A model generated the notes under the pieces. That model was not told where the DNA came from. It saw only the letters and a list, made by a program, of their open reading frames with translations, and searched no databases. The position numbers and the translations under genes are program-made. From positions 1 to 64,000 of the forward strand of contig JARWMV010000066.1 of the NCBI GenBank assembly GCA_030998015.1: 64,000 bases of DNA, read 5' to 3'. This DNA is from Ceratorhiza oryzae-sativae. Taxonomy: Eukaryota > Basidiomycota > Agaricomycetes > Cantharellales > Ceratobasidiaceae. This document shows positions 1-10,644 of this stretch, one piece after another (the first letter of the stretch is position 1; each line of letters starts with the position of its first letter).

Positions 1-872
1 GAAATTGGAATGCATCCAATGAATGGCTACACTTACCATCCTTGGGGCCATGTGTTCCTCTCCAACCTCTTTGCTCAATGCCTATGCCCACCTCCTACCT
101 ATGCACCTGCTCCTGAACCAGGCATGCACCAAGGCTGCTATCTGCCTCTCAAGCCATCCCAAGTCTCACCCACTATACCTTGCTGTCCATCAGAGTGCCA
201 AGGGGAGGATATTGCATTGCACACCAATGCACCACATCCTGCCCCTCATCAGAACCAGCCCAGTATGCATTGCCAAAGCCACAAGTCATAATCCCAGGGT
301 TGCCCCACCAGTCAGGTCCTTCAATGACAGAAAAGCAGCAATTCACCAAGCCAGACACAATAGCATATCCCTACAGTTCTGGGTGGATGGATTGCACAGC
401 AAGGAAGGGGCAGGCGCTGCAGTGATAGTGGTAGAGAACAGTAGGTGCACCCTAGTAGTTGGGTCAGCCCTTGGCCAGCAGGACAAGGTGTCCATCATAG
501 ACTCTAAGATAGCGGCTATACAATCAGTGATACACATTGCCTGAGCTTGTCTAATACTGGAGGATGTTGCAATCTTTTCAGACAGCCAGGGAGCAATATG
601 TCTAATTGGCCCTCAGTCTGGATCACCCACCCTCCCATCTGCAGCACTAGCCTTCAGGGAACTACAAGTGCTCTGAAGACGTAATGGCAGCTCTACTACC
701 ATGGTCAACTGGGCCCCAGGACACTCCAGGCTACAATATGGTGAACAGGCAGATGCAGAGGCCTGACAGGCTGCTAAAGGGAAAGACTACGGAGCCCTTG
801 TCCCCACAACTTTCAGAAAAACCCTCCCCATTCCTATTGATCCATCACACTATCAAGGTGTTGTATTGCAAG
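1..872 (+). pseudogene. LINE (non-LTR retrotransposon) RNase H remnant
   Basis: The plus strand encodes pieces of a non-LTR-element RNase H domain. WVDG followed by a glycine/alanine-rich strand (about 379-432) is the first acidic strand. FSDSQGAI (about 575-598) gives the second catalytic Asp. WAPGHSRLQYGEQADAEA (about 708-762) matches the GH..N..AD tail of LINE RNases H. In-frame stops lie near 541 and 675, so it cannot make protein. The reverse transcriptase that should precede it would lie left of the window. The 3' side is cut by the family A LTR at 873. The overall call is secure; the clade is not determined. Confidence 0.65.
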
Positions 873-1551
873 TGTCATGACCCTCTGGAGGCTCCCTTGT
901 GGAGCACTTAAGTAGTGGCTGCATTGATGGTTTGGTGCTATGCAGTATGTATTGAGCGTTCTAGTTACAGTGTTTGCTACAGTCTATGGTGGTTGACAAG
1001 ATAAAGCAAGCTGAGGCATTCAGTCTTGCTTTACTCCCCTTATATACATGTGACTGCAGTTGCTGCGGTGGCCCCCCTTTCCTAAGCGCTGTCTACAGCA
1101 GTTATAGGTTCTATATAGTACTAGGTCTTAGGTAATTGTTTATCCTAAGTTTGTGCGGCTCCGAATCTTATAGAGCCACGTGAGGTCCGAGGGTCATGTG
1201 ACTTTTGGACTTAAGCAACTGGCGCTTAATCGCTGGATAAGCGCCAAGCTCACGTGACAACTTGCTCCTCGCTCCAAGTAACATGGGAGAGAAACGCTGG
1301 AGCAAGTTCAGGGTAACCACCGGCACTAAATCGTTGGGTAAGCGCTGAGGTCACATGACAACTTGCTCCTCGCTCCAAGTAACATGGGAGAGAAATGCTG
1401 GAGCGAGTTCAGGGTAACCACTGGCGCTTAATTGTTGGGTAAGCACCAAGATCATGTGATCTTGTTTATGGTTTGTTCCGCTTCGGGAAAAATGCCATAA
1501 ATCTGTACAATATTTGGTTGTTAGGTTATGTCTGCTAGGCAGGTCATAACA
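873..1551 (-). repeat. 3' LTR of element A (679 bp)
   Basis: In minus orientation it starts TGTTATGACC at 1551 and ends GGTCATGACA at 873, giving near-perfect inverted termini. It matches the solo LTR at 25190-25867 and the longer LTR at 10766-11556. It contains two units of a roughly 115-bp hairpin-rich tandem repeat (about 1205-1450) and several CACGTG-type palindromes. A purine tract abuts it on the internal side, which marks it as a 3' LTR. Confidence 0.85.
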
Positions 1552-1566
1552 TTATCCCCCCCTTTG
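1552..1566 (-). other. Polypurine tract of element A
   Basis: Read on the minus strand this is AAAGGGGGGGATAA directly before the LTR start TGTTATGACC, the position of the plus-strand primer in LTR retrotransposons. It fixes the element's orientation and shows that the cargo at 1567-5447 lies inside the element, upstream of the 3' LTR. Confidence 0.75.
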
Positions 1567-1639
1567 GACATGTCTTGGGGGATCTTGAGGCATGTTTCTT
1601 TTCTGGGTTCTAAAAGTTTCTAAAAGGTATCTCATATAT

Positions 1640-1762
1640 CGAGGAGGTTAAAGGCGCTGGACTCGAACCAACAACCTTCCGTTCAATGTGTAATTGCTCA
1701 GCTAGGAGATGATGAGTCAGGCTAGACCCCTTAACCTCTACACTACATGAGATTACTATCTC
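1640..1762 (-). other. tRNA-like sequence with B-box
   Basis: On the minus strand GGTTCGAGTCC (about 1664-1674) is a perfect Pol III B-box, flanked by a 5-bp pairing T-stem (GTTGG/CCAGC). An A-box-like TAGCTGAGC lies upstream (about 1698-1706). The spacing is about 9 nt too short for a standard tRNA and no good acceptor stem closes it. It may be a decayed tRNA or tRNA-derived SINE. It sits between the Rep remnant and the 3' LTR. I do not call a functional tRNA. Confidence 0.25.
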
Positions 1763-1854
1763 CTTGCTTATTTCCTTGTTTAAGCTTACTTCTCGACACA
1801 TGGTCTGTGAATAAAACAGCTTATACAAAGATATTTTATTTATTTTATTTTTTT

Positions 1855-3127
1855 TTAAGGAAAAACAAAAAATGGCTTCCCTCCTGAGTATACCCAGTCT
1901 ACGTTTTTGGATACCCATAAGTCCCCTTCTTCCCCCTCTATGTCTGTCCAACACTTCATTATGGCCGACCAGCTATTCCCCAGGATCACCGTTGGCCGTA
2001 CCTTCATTGACTTCACATGAGCATATCTGCCTGTGAAGTCTGCCTCGTACTGGCTCAGGGCTTTGAGCGAGTACTTCCCGTTTGACTGGACCATGTCATC
2101 CAGGATCCAGATGTTGGCATCCTCCGACAGATTCCCCACGTTCCAGACATTGCACATCCAGCTATGGGAGCCCTTGGATCGCGCATACGCCGTCTTCCCA
2201 GTTCCTGTTTTGCCTTCAATCACCAGGATGCAATGGCGCACACCCCTCCCTCTCTTCTCAGCCTCTTCCACAAACCATTGGTCTGCCCTGTTGATGTGCG
2301 CCCAGTCTTCTGGGACTTCCAACTCCACCGGGATTGCAGGCATGCATCCCCGGTCCTCCTTATATGTGTACTCAGCATATGCTGTACCGAGTTCCACGTC
2401 GTCACCATCTGGAGGGGGCGCAGGTGCTTGAATGCCTGGTAGTATTCTTTTTTTGTCGCCAAGGCAACAATCTCTGCCCCATCCTCCAGTCCACCTCTGC
2501 CCTCGACCTTTTCCTGCCCTTCCCCTTCACCAGGATTTCCTCCAACCTTTCCAAGGTCAGGTCCCCCGCCATCAGCTCCTCTACCTCCTCGCCGTTAGCT
2601 CCAACATCCTTCCAGAGGTAGTTGAAAGCCTCCCTTGCAGGGTTGCCTCCTGGTCTGTCCTTGAGGTCCTTTGGCAGGATGTTGGGGTGTTGCCCTTCGA
2701 AGTCCCAGAACCGGGTGTTCTGGGTGTTCCAGCCACCCTTCGCTCCTGACTGATGGAGAGGGCGTGGACATGGAGGGGCTGGGCCAGGTTGTAGTTCGGT
2801 TCCTGGGGTTGTGGCGTTCCACCACCGCCAAAGTCCCAATGATTTGGCCGTTGGCAGCAGAACGCCTCGTATGGGCGACAAGCCCACTTGAGGGCTGATC
2901 GCGTAGCTTCGACCAGGTTAGCAGCACCGCCCTGGTCTGGACGTGGAAGAGGGGCCGGCACGGTTTTGGTCAGCTCTTCGGACCCTTGATCCATCAGCAT
3001 AGGCCACATAGAAGTGGGCAAGGGGGCTGGCTTGATACCAAGGGCGCTGGCGATGGCGACGGACCTCTGCCCTTCGCTTGATCCACTTGGCTGGGGTGTT
3101 GCCGTTCGATCCATTTCCGCTTAGCAT
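1855..3127 (-). pseudogene. rep-like: CRESS-DNA-virus-type Rep (HUH nuclease + SF3 helicase), decayed
   Basis: Replication initiator of the geminivirus/genomovirus type, broken across three frames. HUH nuclease part: motif I LLTWSK (about 2904-2927), motif II PLHVHAL (about 2757-2778), a genomo/geminivirus-like segment RFWDFEGQHPNI (about 2678-2713) and motif III with the nicking Tyr, FNYLWKDV (about 2603-2626). SF3 helicase part, a 180-codon open stretch ending at 1855: Walker A GKTGTGKT (about 2191-2214), Walker B NIWILDDM (about 2092-2115) and motif C TVILGN. Family knowledge: Rep nicks a circular ssDNA origin and unwinds it. Frameshifts near 2400, 2460 and 2750 mean no full protein can be read. 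It is cargo of element A, with a divergent small gene upstream and an A/T-rich tail after the stop. The helicase call is very strong; the nuclease is supported by the intact reading frame in the second copy. Confidence 0.85.
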
Positions 3128-3865
3128 CGTTTACAGTTTTAGAGGTATTTGGGGACTGGGAAGAGAGCATGAGAGTGCAGGTTATCTCAGGCCTTGTGCT
3201 TGTCTATATAAGCTGCAAGGTCTGTTTTGATCGTCACATGACTCCGTCTTGCATTTGTTGTGATCACATGACCTTATTTCAGTGATGACGCATCTCTGAG
3301 GGGTGCCCTTCCATCCGTTCCCCGTGGCAGCCTTAAACCTTGCTGCGCTGGGCCTCCGCTCCTCCACTCGGTCGGTGCCCCCTCTCCGACCCCTCCGGTA
3401 GTTCAGGGGATAGCAGCCATATCATGTGACATTGTCTGGGTCACGTGACCTTGTTGTTTTTCTTCGTCTGCTTGGGACACATGTTCACTTTGTGTCACGT
3501 GACTTGTTTGTTTTCTTGCTTGTCCTTGTATGTCTTTCCCTTGTGACGCATCTCCGAGGGGTGCCCTCCCATTCGTTCCTCCGCATCGGCCTTGATCCTC
3601 GCTACGCTCGGGGCCTCCGCTCCCCCACTTTGGTCAGTGCCCCCTCTCCAACCCCTCCGGTAGTTAGGGGATAGCATATATTCACGTGACTAGGCTAGGT
3701 CATGTGATTCCTATGCTTTGTTGTTTGTTTTCTGGCAGATGGTCACGTGTCTGTTGGTGTCACCTGACCAGACCTTGTTTTGATGTTTGTGCAAGTTATT
3801 GTGTTGCACCGTGATTTTTTAATGTTTGTGGTTTTGTTGTTTTCCTTCCTCATCCTGTCTTTACT
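3128..3865. promoter_or_regulatory. Divergent intergenic region of the Rep cargo
   Basis: A 738-bp spacer separates the outward-facing Rep (minus) and small spliced gene (plus). It holds a direct repeat of about 130 bp (3287-3415 and 3545-3675, GC-rich, both ending GGGGATAGC). It also has about nine copies of a palindrome related to GTCACGTGAC, at roughly 3233, 3264, 3421, 3439, 3493, 3681, 3698, 3741 and 3758. Divergent genes around a repeat-rich spacer resemble the origin region of a CRESS virus, but I found no convincing stem-loop with a TAATATTAC-type nonamer. A promoter role is inferred. Confidence 0.4.
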
Positions 3866-4407
3866 ATGCATGTTATTTCCCTTAACTACAATCCCCTTGA
3901 CTGCACCTGCTGGTCTCTCCCTGAGGGGGAGTACTGCGCCTACTGTGATGCTGTGTGCAATGCCTCCCTTGAAGACTTCTATCAAGGTGTTGGGGACTGG
4001 TTCTTCTGTGGGGTGCCAGGTATGTGTGTTCGTTCTTTGTCATTCTCACGTAGCTAACTTGTTCTGTAGAAGAGCGCATCCTCCTTGATGGTCAGGCCCA
4101 TGAGGCCACCCTTGAGCGTGTCTGGGTGCTTGTTGATCAGGACTACAAGTCCTTTGAGGAGCAGTCTCACCAGGCCGCTCTTGCCAAATTCTTTGAGGAG
4201 GGCTCTGCTCCTTTGTTTGATGAGGCTTTGCCCTTTGCAGCGTCTGGTTCTGGGTGTTTCCAGAACTACATGGCCGACTTCCCAGGGGGGGAGGCTCCTT
4301 GGCTGCAGCCCACTACCCGGTCAGTTGTTCAGACCAATAAGAAGGATAAAAGGGGCAAGAAGCCCTATACCCAGCCCCTCAAGGGCAAACGTAAAAATAG
4401 AGAGTAA
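3866..4407 (+). CDS. Unknown 163-aa protein, two exons (cargo of element A)
   Basis: Exon 1 is 3866-4019 and exon 2 is 4070-4407, joined by a 50-nt GT-AG intron (4020-4069) with branch-like CTAAC near 4053. Splicing keeps frame and gives 163 residues. The first 50 residues hold a Cys cluster (CTCW, then CAYC, then a further Cys) that could bind metal. The middle is acidic/aromatic and the tail is basic (KKDKRGKK). The same gene, with its intron, is in the second cargo copy at 12692-13230. It lies antisense to the retrotransposon, so splicing of genomic retroelement RNA would not remove its intron. I recognise no family. Its place opposite Rep is that of a capsid gene in CRESS genomes, but nothing in the sequence shows a capsid. 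Confidence 0.6.
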
Positions 4408-4488
4408 AAGGAATTGTATTAAGTTTGGTGTGTAAAAGAAAATAAAACTCTTATACATTCGGGAGACAATTTGTGGGAGGCAAAGTGG

Positions 4489-5310
4489 TCATATGGGGGT
4501 TGGTTCCAACAGTGGCACCTCCTCCAGAGCTTTGACAAGCTCGTTTTCCCACCGGTCCCAGTCCTGTTTGGCTTCCTCTGCAGCTGGGTCCAGGGTGGGT
4601 TCCTTTATTTCTGGCTTGGCTTCTTCCTCAGCCACAACCAGTGATTCTAGGCTTGATGTAAGGCTTGTCATATCAGTGTTGTAATTGGTGTTTTTGTTTG
4701 GGTGCACCTTCACCCAATTTTGGAAGTCACTCATGTTTGCCTGCTTCGTCCTGATAGCAGTAAACATCTCATCAGTGGTAGTTGCTTTGAGCAGTCCCAC
4801 ATACGGTGCAGCTGGTGTCAACTTCCATTCTTCCAGCAATGCCTTTGCCCAGCGCTCCACCTCCCAGTCCCCTCCGTCTGCCATTTGGCCTGTGGCCCTC
4901 CTCTGTTGTCTTGCTGCCTTGGTCACCACGTCGACTGTTGGTCCCACAATATTGTCGACAACATACATCGGTGTTCTTAACAAGGCGTTTCTTGTTGTTG
5001 GCTTCCGGCTTCCATGCCATGTCAGGACCCCTAACCTGGGATCCAGGTACTTGTCATTGTCAATCCAGTTCCTTTCATCCCTTAACTTCTTTGGGATGTA
5101 CACTAGGTTAGCCCCTGGCAACAGTCGTTCGGCGTACCTCTGGGCGTCTTCCACACTGGAGCAGTACATCCCTGGTTTAGGACAATTTTCCCTGCCAGGG
5201 TAGGGTGCTGGCCGCCTGGTGGTGGGTGGCTGCCAAAGTGGGGCCACCTGATTTTCAGCAAGTGGGGTGTAACGGTTGGGATGTGCAACTGGGTGAGTGA
5301 CGAAAGGCAT
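4489..5310 (-). CDS. Unknown 273-aa protein downstream of pol (element A)
   Basis: Open reading frame ending 82 bp from the convergent small gene. It matches the longer 309-codon ORF of the second copy (13311-14240). Here a frameshift near 5310 removes about 36 N-terminal codons. It is Pro-rich at the N-terminus, with a central Arg/Gln-rich stretch (AARQQRRATGQ) and a long acidic, Ala/Glu-rich C-terminus that looks helical. No transmembrane segment or signal peptide is seen, so it is not an obvious envelope despite its position after pol. I do not recognise the family. Confidence 0.6.
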   Translation of the reverse strand: MPFVTHPVAHPNRYTPLAENQVAPLWQPPTTRRPAPYPGRENCPKPGMYCSSVEDAQRYAERLLPGANLVYIPKKLRDERNWIDNDKYLDPRLGVLTWHGSRKPTTRNALLRTPMYVVDNIVGPTVDVVTKAARQQRRATGQMADGGDWEVERWAKALLEEWKLTPAAPYVGLLKATTTDEMFTAIRTKQANMSDFQNWVKVHPNKNTNYNTDMTSLTSSLESLVVAEEEAKPEIKEPTLDPAAEEAKQDWDRWENELVKALEEVPLLEPTPI

Positions 5311-5447
5311 GTTTTTGGGGTTTCGCAGGTGTGTTGTGGTGCAAGTGAGGTGGTAGAGCGGGCTCTGGCCTTTCTTGGGTATCCTGGATGGCTCCTTTTT
5401 AAAGCTTTCCAGATCCTTGTTTGGTTCTCTTTGGCCTGCCTTTCAAG

Positions 5448-7331
5448 TCACCTGAGTGCTGACTTGTCTTGACTGGCATTGGTGCGTCTGGTAAGCGCCT
5501 TTGCAAGTCATTTAGAACCTCTTTCATGTCAGCAAACTTGCTGGCATTCCATTGTGTCTTCTATTGGGTTGTAGCCCTTCCATCTGATTTGGTAAAACAG
5601 CTCGCCATTCCACCATTCATAATTTGCAATGTGGTCCACCTTGTATTCCTCCTCTCCTTTTTCCGTTATGATTGGTGGTGGTTTGGCCTGCCTTCTTCGG
5701 AAGTCTTTATCTTCTGTGAATGGCGAGAGGAGATTTACATGGAATACATTGTGTACACATATGGTTTTAGGTAGGTCCAGGCGATATGCATGGGATGAGA
5801 TCTTTTCTGTGATTTCAAAGGGCCCCCCTTTTCGGTTGTCCAGTTTCTTGGAGGGTCTCTTGGACAAGAGGTTTGTTAGGAGCAGCCAAACCTTGTCTCC
5901 TACCTTGAATTCCCTCCCTTTCTTTTCCATTTGTTGGTGTAATTCCATTGAGGCTCTTGCCTCATCCCATACCTTTTCCATTTGATTACGCATGTTGTCT
6001 GCAGCGGGTGCCTCAGATGGTTCTTCTCCCTCTCGGACAACCCATCTTGGGTTTTTTCCATATACTGTTTCAAATGGGGTTTGTCCTGTTGTAGCATTTA
6101 CGTGGTTGTTGTGGCAGAATTCGGCAATGGGTAACCATTTTACCCAATCATCTTGTCTATAATTGCAGAAGGTTCTTAAGAACCCTTCTACCCATTGATT
6201 TGTCCTTTCCGACAGACCATCTGTTTCTGGATGGAAAGCAGTGGAGAATCTGGGCTTTGTCCCAATTCCTTTGTATAGGGCTTTTAGGAATTGGCTGTTA
6301 AAGGTTGGCCCTGGTCTGAGACAGTGGTTTCTGGGGTCCTGATGTCTCCATACTTCCCTTATGAATATTTCTGCCAGTTCTTCTGCATTGGTGCTCTCCA
6401 GACATGGTACAAAATGGGCCTGCCGGGAGAAGCGATCTACAACTGTCAAGATACTGTCGTACCCTTTTGAGACGGGTAATTTGACGATGAAATCATATGC
6501 GACATCTGCCCATGGTTTCCATGGGATTGGTAAGGACTTCAGGGGAGTGCCTTGTTTGTGTCCCTTGCTTCTTTGACATGTTTCACAAGATTCCATGTAT
6601 CGGTTTACTTGGGCCTTCATTCCTGGCCAATAGTAATCCCTTGATAGTAATTCTAGTGTTCGGGCTTGTCCCTGATGACCTGCCACTGGGGCATCATGGC
6701 ACTCCTCAAGGAGACTCAACCTCAAGTCCTTGTCATCTGGGATGTAGAGCCTATCGTCATACCTTAATAGGCCCTCCTTCATTTCATACTGTCTAAATTC
6801 CTTCTGTACTGAGGGCGGTAGTTGTTCTTTATTTGCCATGCTCAGCCTTAAGGATCTGATAGATTCGTCTTCTTCCTGAGCTTCTTTAAGCTCTTCCCAG
6901 AAATTCCCCTGTACTTCTGCCATGAAACCTATGAACCTTTCTTCTGGAATCATGATCTGTGGTTCCATAGGGGTATCCCCATGGTCGCTCCTTCTGGAAA
7001 GGGCATCTGGCTTCTGTGAGAGTTTCCCTGGTCTATACACAATCTGAAAATTGAAGGGTGCCAGAGTGAGATACCATCTGGCATGCCTTCTATTCCACAT
7101 CTGGGCATTTTGCCAGTACTGGAGGTTCCTATGGTCAGTGTATATCACAATAGGTTCCTCTGTCCCTTCTAAGTATAACCTCCAGTGCTCTAAGGACCTA
7201 ACAATTGCAAGCAACTCCTTGTTGTAGGTGTCATAATTTTTCTCTGGTGGGGTGAAGCTCTTCGATAGGAAGGCAATTGGATGCAATCGGTTGTCATCAC
7301 CCTTTTGGCTTAGTACTGCCCCCATGGCCAC
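5448..7331 (-). pseudogene. RNase H - integrase - chromodomain part of element A pol
   Basis: A 600-codon open stretch (7331-5529) carries RNase H (the LEHWRLYLEG and YTDHRNLQYW region), the integrase zinc-binding motif (H..H then CETCQRSKG), catalytic segments VAYDFIVKLP and [11 protein letters not shown], and a C-terminal chromodomain (YQIRWKGYNPIED). The middle integrase Asp region (about 6310-6345) reads out of frame locally, suggesting compensating indels. A frameshift at 5529 separates the last residues; the pol stop falls at 5448. Integrase inserts the cDNA, and chromodomains typically steer it toward marked chromatin. Confidence 0.85.
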
Positions 7332-7381
7332 TCCTGAGGCATCTGTTTCCAGTATGTATGGCCTGTTTGGGTTTGGGTGGA

Positions 7382-8372
7382 TCAGGACGGTTCTCTTGCT
7401 ACTGCTTCTTTGATAGCTTCAAATGCTTCCTGTTGTTTTCTTTCCCACAGGAATTTGACATCTTTTTGGGTGAGATCTGTGAGGGGTTTGGCTAAGGTGC
7501 TAAACTTCTCTATCCACCTTCTATAGAACCCCACAAAGCCTAGGAAGGCTTGGACTTCTTTTACTGTGTTAGGTTCTGGCCATTCTAGAACTGCCTTTAC
7601 CTTTTCCTTTTCCATCGATATCCCTTCTGGGGATATGACAATTCCAATGAAGCTTACCTCCTTCACAAAGAACTGACACTTGTGTGGTTTGAGGAAGAGG
7701 TGGTTTTCCCTCATTCTTCTTAACACTTCCCTGACATGTTGTACGTGTTCTTCCCTGTTTCTGGAAAACACTAGTACATCGTCCATGTAGATTACCACAT
7801 AATCATCTATTATATCATGGAACTTTTCCATCATGAACCTGGTAAAGGTTCTTGGTCCTTCTTTTACTCCGAATGGCATGACCAAGCATTCAAACTGGCC
7901 TTCTCCTGTCCTGAAAGCTGTTTTCCATTTGTCTCCCTCTTTTACCCTGATGTTGTTGAACCCCCATCGAACATCCATTTTTGAATAGATGGTTGCATCC
8001 TTCAGTCTCTCAATCAATTCTATTTGGATTGGAAGTGGAAACCTGTCTGGCTTGGTGATGTCATTCATCTTACGGTAGTCGACTACCAACCTAAGCCCTC
8101 CATCTGCTTTGTTCACATAGAAACAGGGTGCAGCTACAACTGACTGGCTGGGCCTTATTTTCCTTTCTTAGTTCCTCCTCTAGGTACTCCCTGAGCGCCT
8201 TTGTTTCTGCTGGCGACATACTGTACCTCTTTGCAGGCTTTGGCAGCTCCGCTCCCTCGATCAGGTCCATTTTGAAGTCTAGGTTACCTTGGTGGGGTGG
8301 AAGTTCGGAAACCTTCTTCCCCAAATAGGTCTTCAAAATCCCTAAATTCTTCTGGGATTTGTAGGCTTTCAC
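7382..8372 (-). pseudogene. Reverse transcriptase of element A
   Basis: A 244-codon frame (8116-7382) holds RT core motifs: LVVDYRKMND, SKMDVRWGFNNIRV, the catalytic YMDDVLVFS and the thumb/connection FLGFVGFYRRWI. The N-terminal RT segment (PPHQGNLDFKMDLIEG through PAETKALREYL) is in another frame at 8372-8170, so a frameshift near 8130 splits it. Another shift near 7382/7331 separates it from RNase H. The order PR-RT-RH-IN is that of Ty3/Gypsy. Confidence 0.85.
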
Positions 8373-9145
8373 TTGCTGCCCTTGCCTTGATTTTGTCTGG
8401 GTATGAGATGGTAAGGTCTTTCCAATCTATGATAGGTTCTGCTTCTTCAAGCCATTCTTTCCCTAGGACTATGTCTGTGTCACCTAGGGTCATTACATAA
8501 AGGGAGCATTTTAGTGTCTTCCCTTCCACTTCATGTTTAGTTCTGCCCTTTCTTCTATGGCATCCTTGATTTCATTTCCATCAATGGCCACAATTGATTT
8601 CTTGTGTTTGAGGGGAGTGGTTGGAATCCCTTTTTCCCTTGAATAGGCCTTATCGATGAAGTTGGTTGAAGATCCTGAGTCAATCAGCGTCTTAGCTGGT
8701 TCCATGATTCCCTCTACCGTAGTGTATATTATTGATTGATTACTAGACTTCTTGAGGTAACATACATCTGCGGTAGGGGTTATATTGGGGTCCTCCAACA
8801 TGGAAGTGGTAGGACCAATTAGTTTTCCACTCAGAGCTGCTTTCTTCCTCAACTTGTCTGCTGGCCTTCCCTTGTATCTTAGCTTTGTCGTAGGTCCACT
8901 GGCCTCGGCACTCCTTCAGGACATGCCCTGATTTACCATTTGATACAGAGTCCTTCTTTCCTTCGCCTGTCCTTTTCACTGTTTGGTATCCTTACCATGT
9001 TGTTGGTTTGGGTATTCCCCTGTTTGCCACTGGTCCCTAAAGGCTTGTTCCCCCCTTGTTTGTATTTTGCTGGTGCCCAGGTTGAATTTGATGAGTTGCT
9101 GGTCCTTGTATTCATTTTCTGGTTTGCAAACTGCATGTCATCCAT
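8284..9145 (-). pseudogene. Nucleocapsid and aspartic protease region of element A
   Basis: The protease active site TLIDSGSSTNFID lies in the 8852-8511 frame, and the downstream strand DIVLGKEWL in the 8529-8284 frame. Upstream, GKSGHVLKEC (8979-8743 frame) is the second half of a CCHC zinc knuckle whose first two Cys are no longer readable. Three frames over 860 bp show heavy indel damage. Confidence 0.75.
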
Positions 9146-10644
9146 TTTGCAGGCAAAGTCATTAATTGATCTAAGGTATATGATGGACCTTCAGCCTCAT
9201 TTGCCAGTACTTCAATCCTTAAGATCTCTTGTCGTACTTCGGGTTTTAACCCTTCCCTGAATTGGTCCTTGAGGGCTTCCTGGTTCCAGTCTACCTCTTG
9301 GATCAGGATCCGGAATTGGGTAGCATAATCCAATGCACTCTTGGTCTGTGTTAATTTCCTTAGTTTCCGGATGGTCTTTTCCTTTATGACTGGGTCATTA
9401 AAAGCATCCAGGAATCCCTTCCTGAAATCCTTCCAGGATGCAAGAATACCTGTGTGTTCGCCTGCTAGTAGTTTCCGGCAGTAAGGTTGTGCCCAGTTTG
9501 CTGCTTCCCCATCCTCCATGTTCATTAGCACAGCAGATATCTTTTTTCGGTCATCAAAGGCTGATTCGTCATAGTCAGCAAAGAAAAGTTCCATGCTGAT
9601 TATGAAGTTCTCTGCTTCCTTCCCCTTTTTCCCATTAAATTTGCTGGGTCTCCCTAGTCTCGCCTCCTTAGGAGTGTGGTTTGCAGCAAGGGTAGGTTGG
9701 TTTGCTTGGGATGGAGGTTCTGTTCGGGTCTTATTGTGGACTCAGCCTGGAAGGTTCTTCCCAGAAAGGGTGTTCGTACTGGGGAGGCTGAGGGGGATCG
9801 TGAGGGGCTTCCTATGACCACCCTAGTTCTTCCCCTGGTTTCTTCTGTCCTTTCCCTTGGCCTTCCTGCTTCAGTTGTTTTCCGAGCTCATTTCCTAGAT
9901 CGGTTACCTTGTTCTAGTGCGATTAGGATCTCCCCTGTGTTTTCGTTTTCTTCTCTAAGCTTTCAGCTTTCGCTCTTGCATTCCCAGTACCCGGTTTATT
10001 TCCATGGAGATGTCCTTTAATTCTTTTATCAGGTTCCCCATTTCTGCTTTTAGGTTGTCCTGGTTCTTTGCCACATAGAGGACATTTTTGTTGGATGTTT
10101 CCATTGACCTTACCATCCAGTCCACATTTCCTTCTTGTCGGGTTAGTGATATTTGACACTGATTTATACCCGTGATTGCCTTTTCTAGTTCCCTATGATT
10201 ATTGTCTCTAAGTTCCTTGAGCCCCGCCCTGATGGCCGTGGCAATGGTGTGAATAGGGTTGGCAGTGGCTATGGTTCTGGGACCTGGCTGGGGTTGTGTC
10301 CTTGCCTCTTCTGCCAAGGCCGTGCCTTGTTTGCATATGGTTCGGGTCATATCTTCTACCTCATCCCTCTCTGGATTTGAGATATCTTCTGGGTCTGGAT
10401 TTATCAGGTGAATTGGTGGTTGAGGGCTGCGGAGTGGTATTCCCCCTATTTCCCCTCCCAGGATGGGGGCCCAAGTGGGGTTGGGTTGAGCCACTGGTTG
10501 TGGGTTTTGTGGCAACCCCCCTGGCATTACTTGGAGGGTCTCATCTGGGTTACCTTCAGCCTCTGGGGAAGCAATGGGTTTGGGTGATTGTGGCCTACTA
10601 TTTGCCACTCTGCTTTGAGATCGAGTTTGTGGTCTCTGTGACAT
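9112..10644 (-). pseudogene. Gag of element A
   Basis: Starts at 10644 about 110 bp after the primer site. The first frame (229 codons, 10644-9955) is Pro/Gln-rich, then forms a helical, coiled-coil-like segment. The second (9594-9112) carries the retrotransposon Gag capsid core (a W.D.RK.FLDAFND pattern followed by QTKSALDYATQF). About 360 bp between them is frameshifted. Gag forms the virus-like particle. Confidence 0.75.

Noticed and set aside
3128..3865. A CRESS-virus origin stem-loop with conserved nonamer
   Set aside because: I searched by eye for TAATATTAC-like nonamers within an inverted repeat and found none that was convincing; only GC-rich direct repeats and CACGTG palindromes are present.
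4685..5203. Long plus-strand open frame of 172 codons
   Set aside because: It is the complementary shadow of the 273-codon minus ORF; composition is Cys/Ser/Leu-rich, as expected from an antisense frame, and the second copy's shadow differs in the same way.
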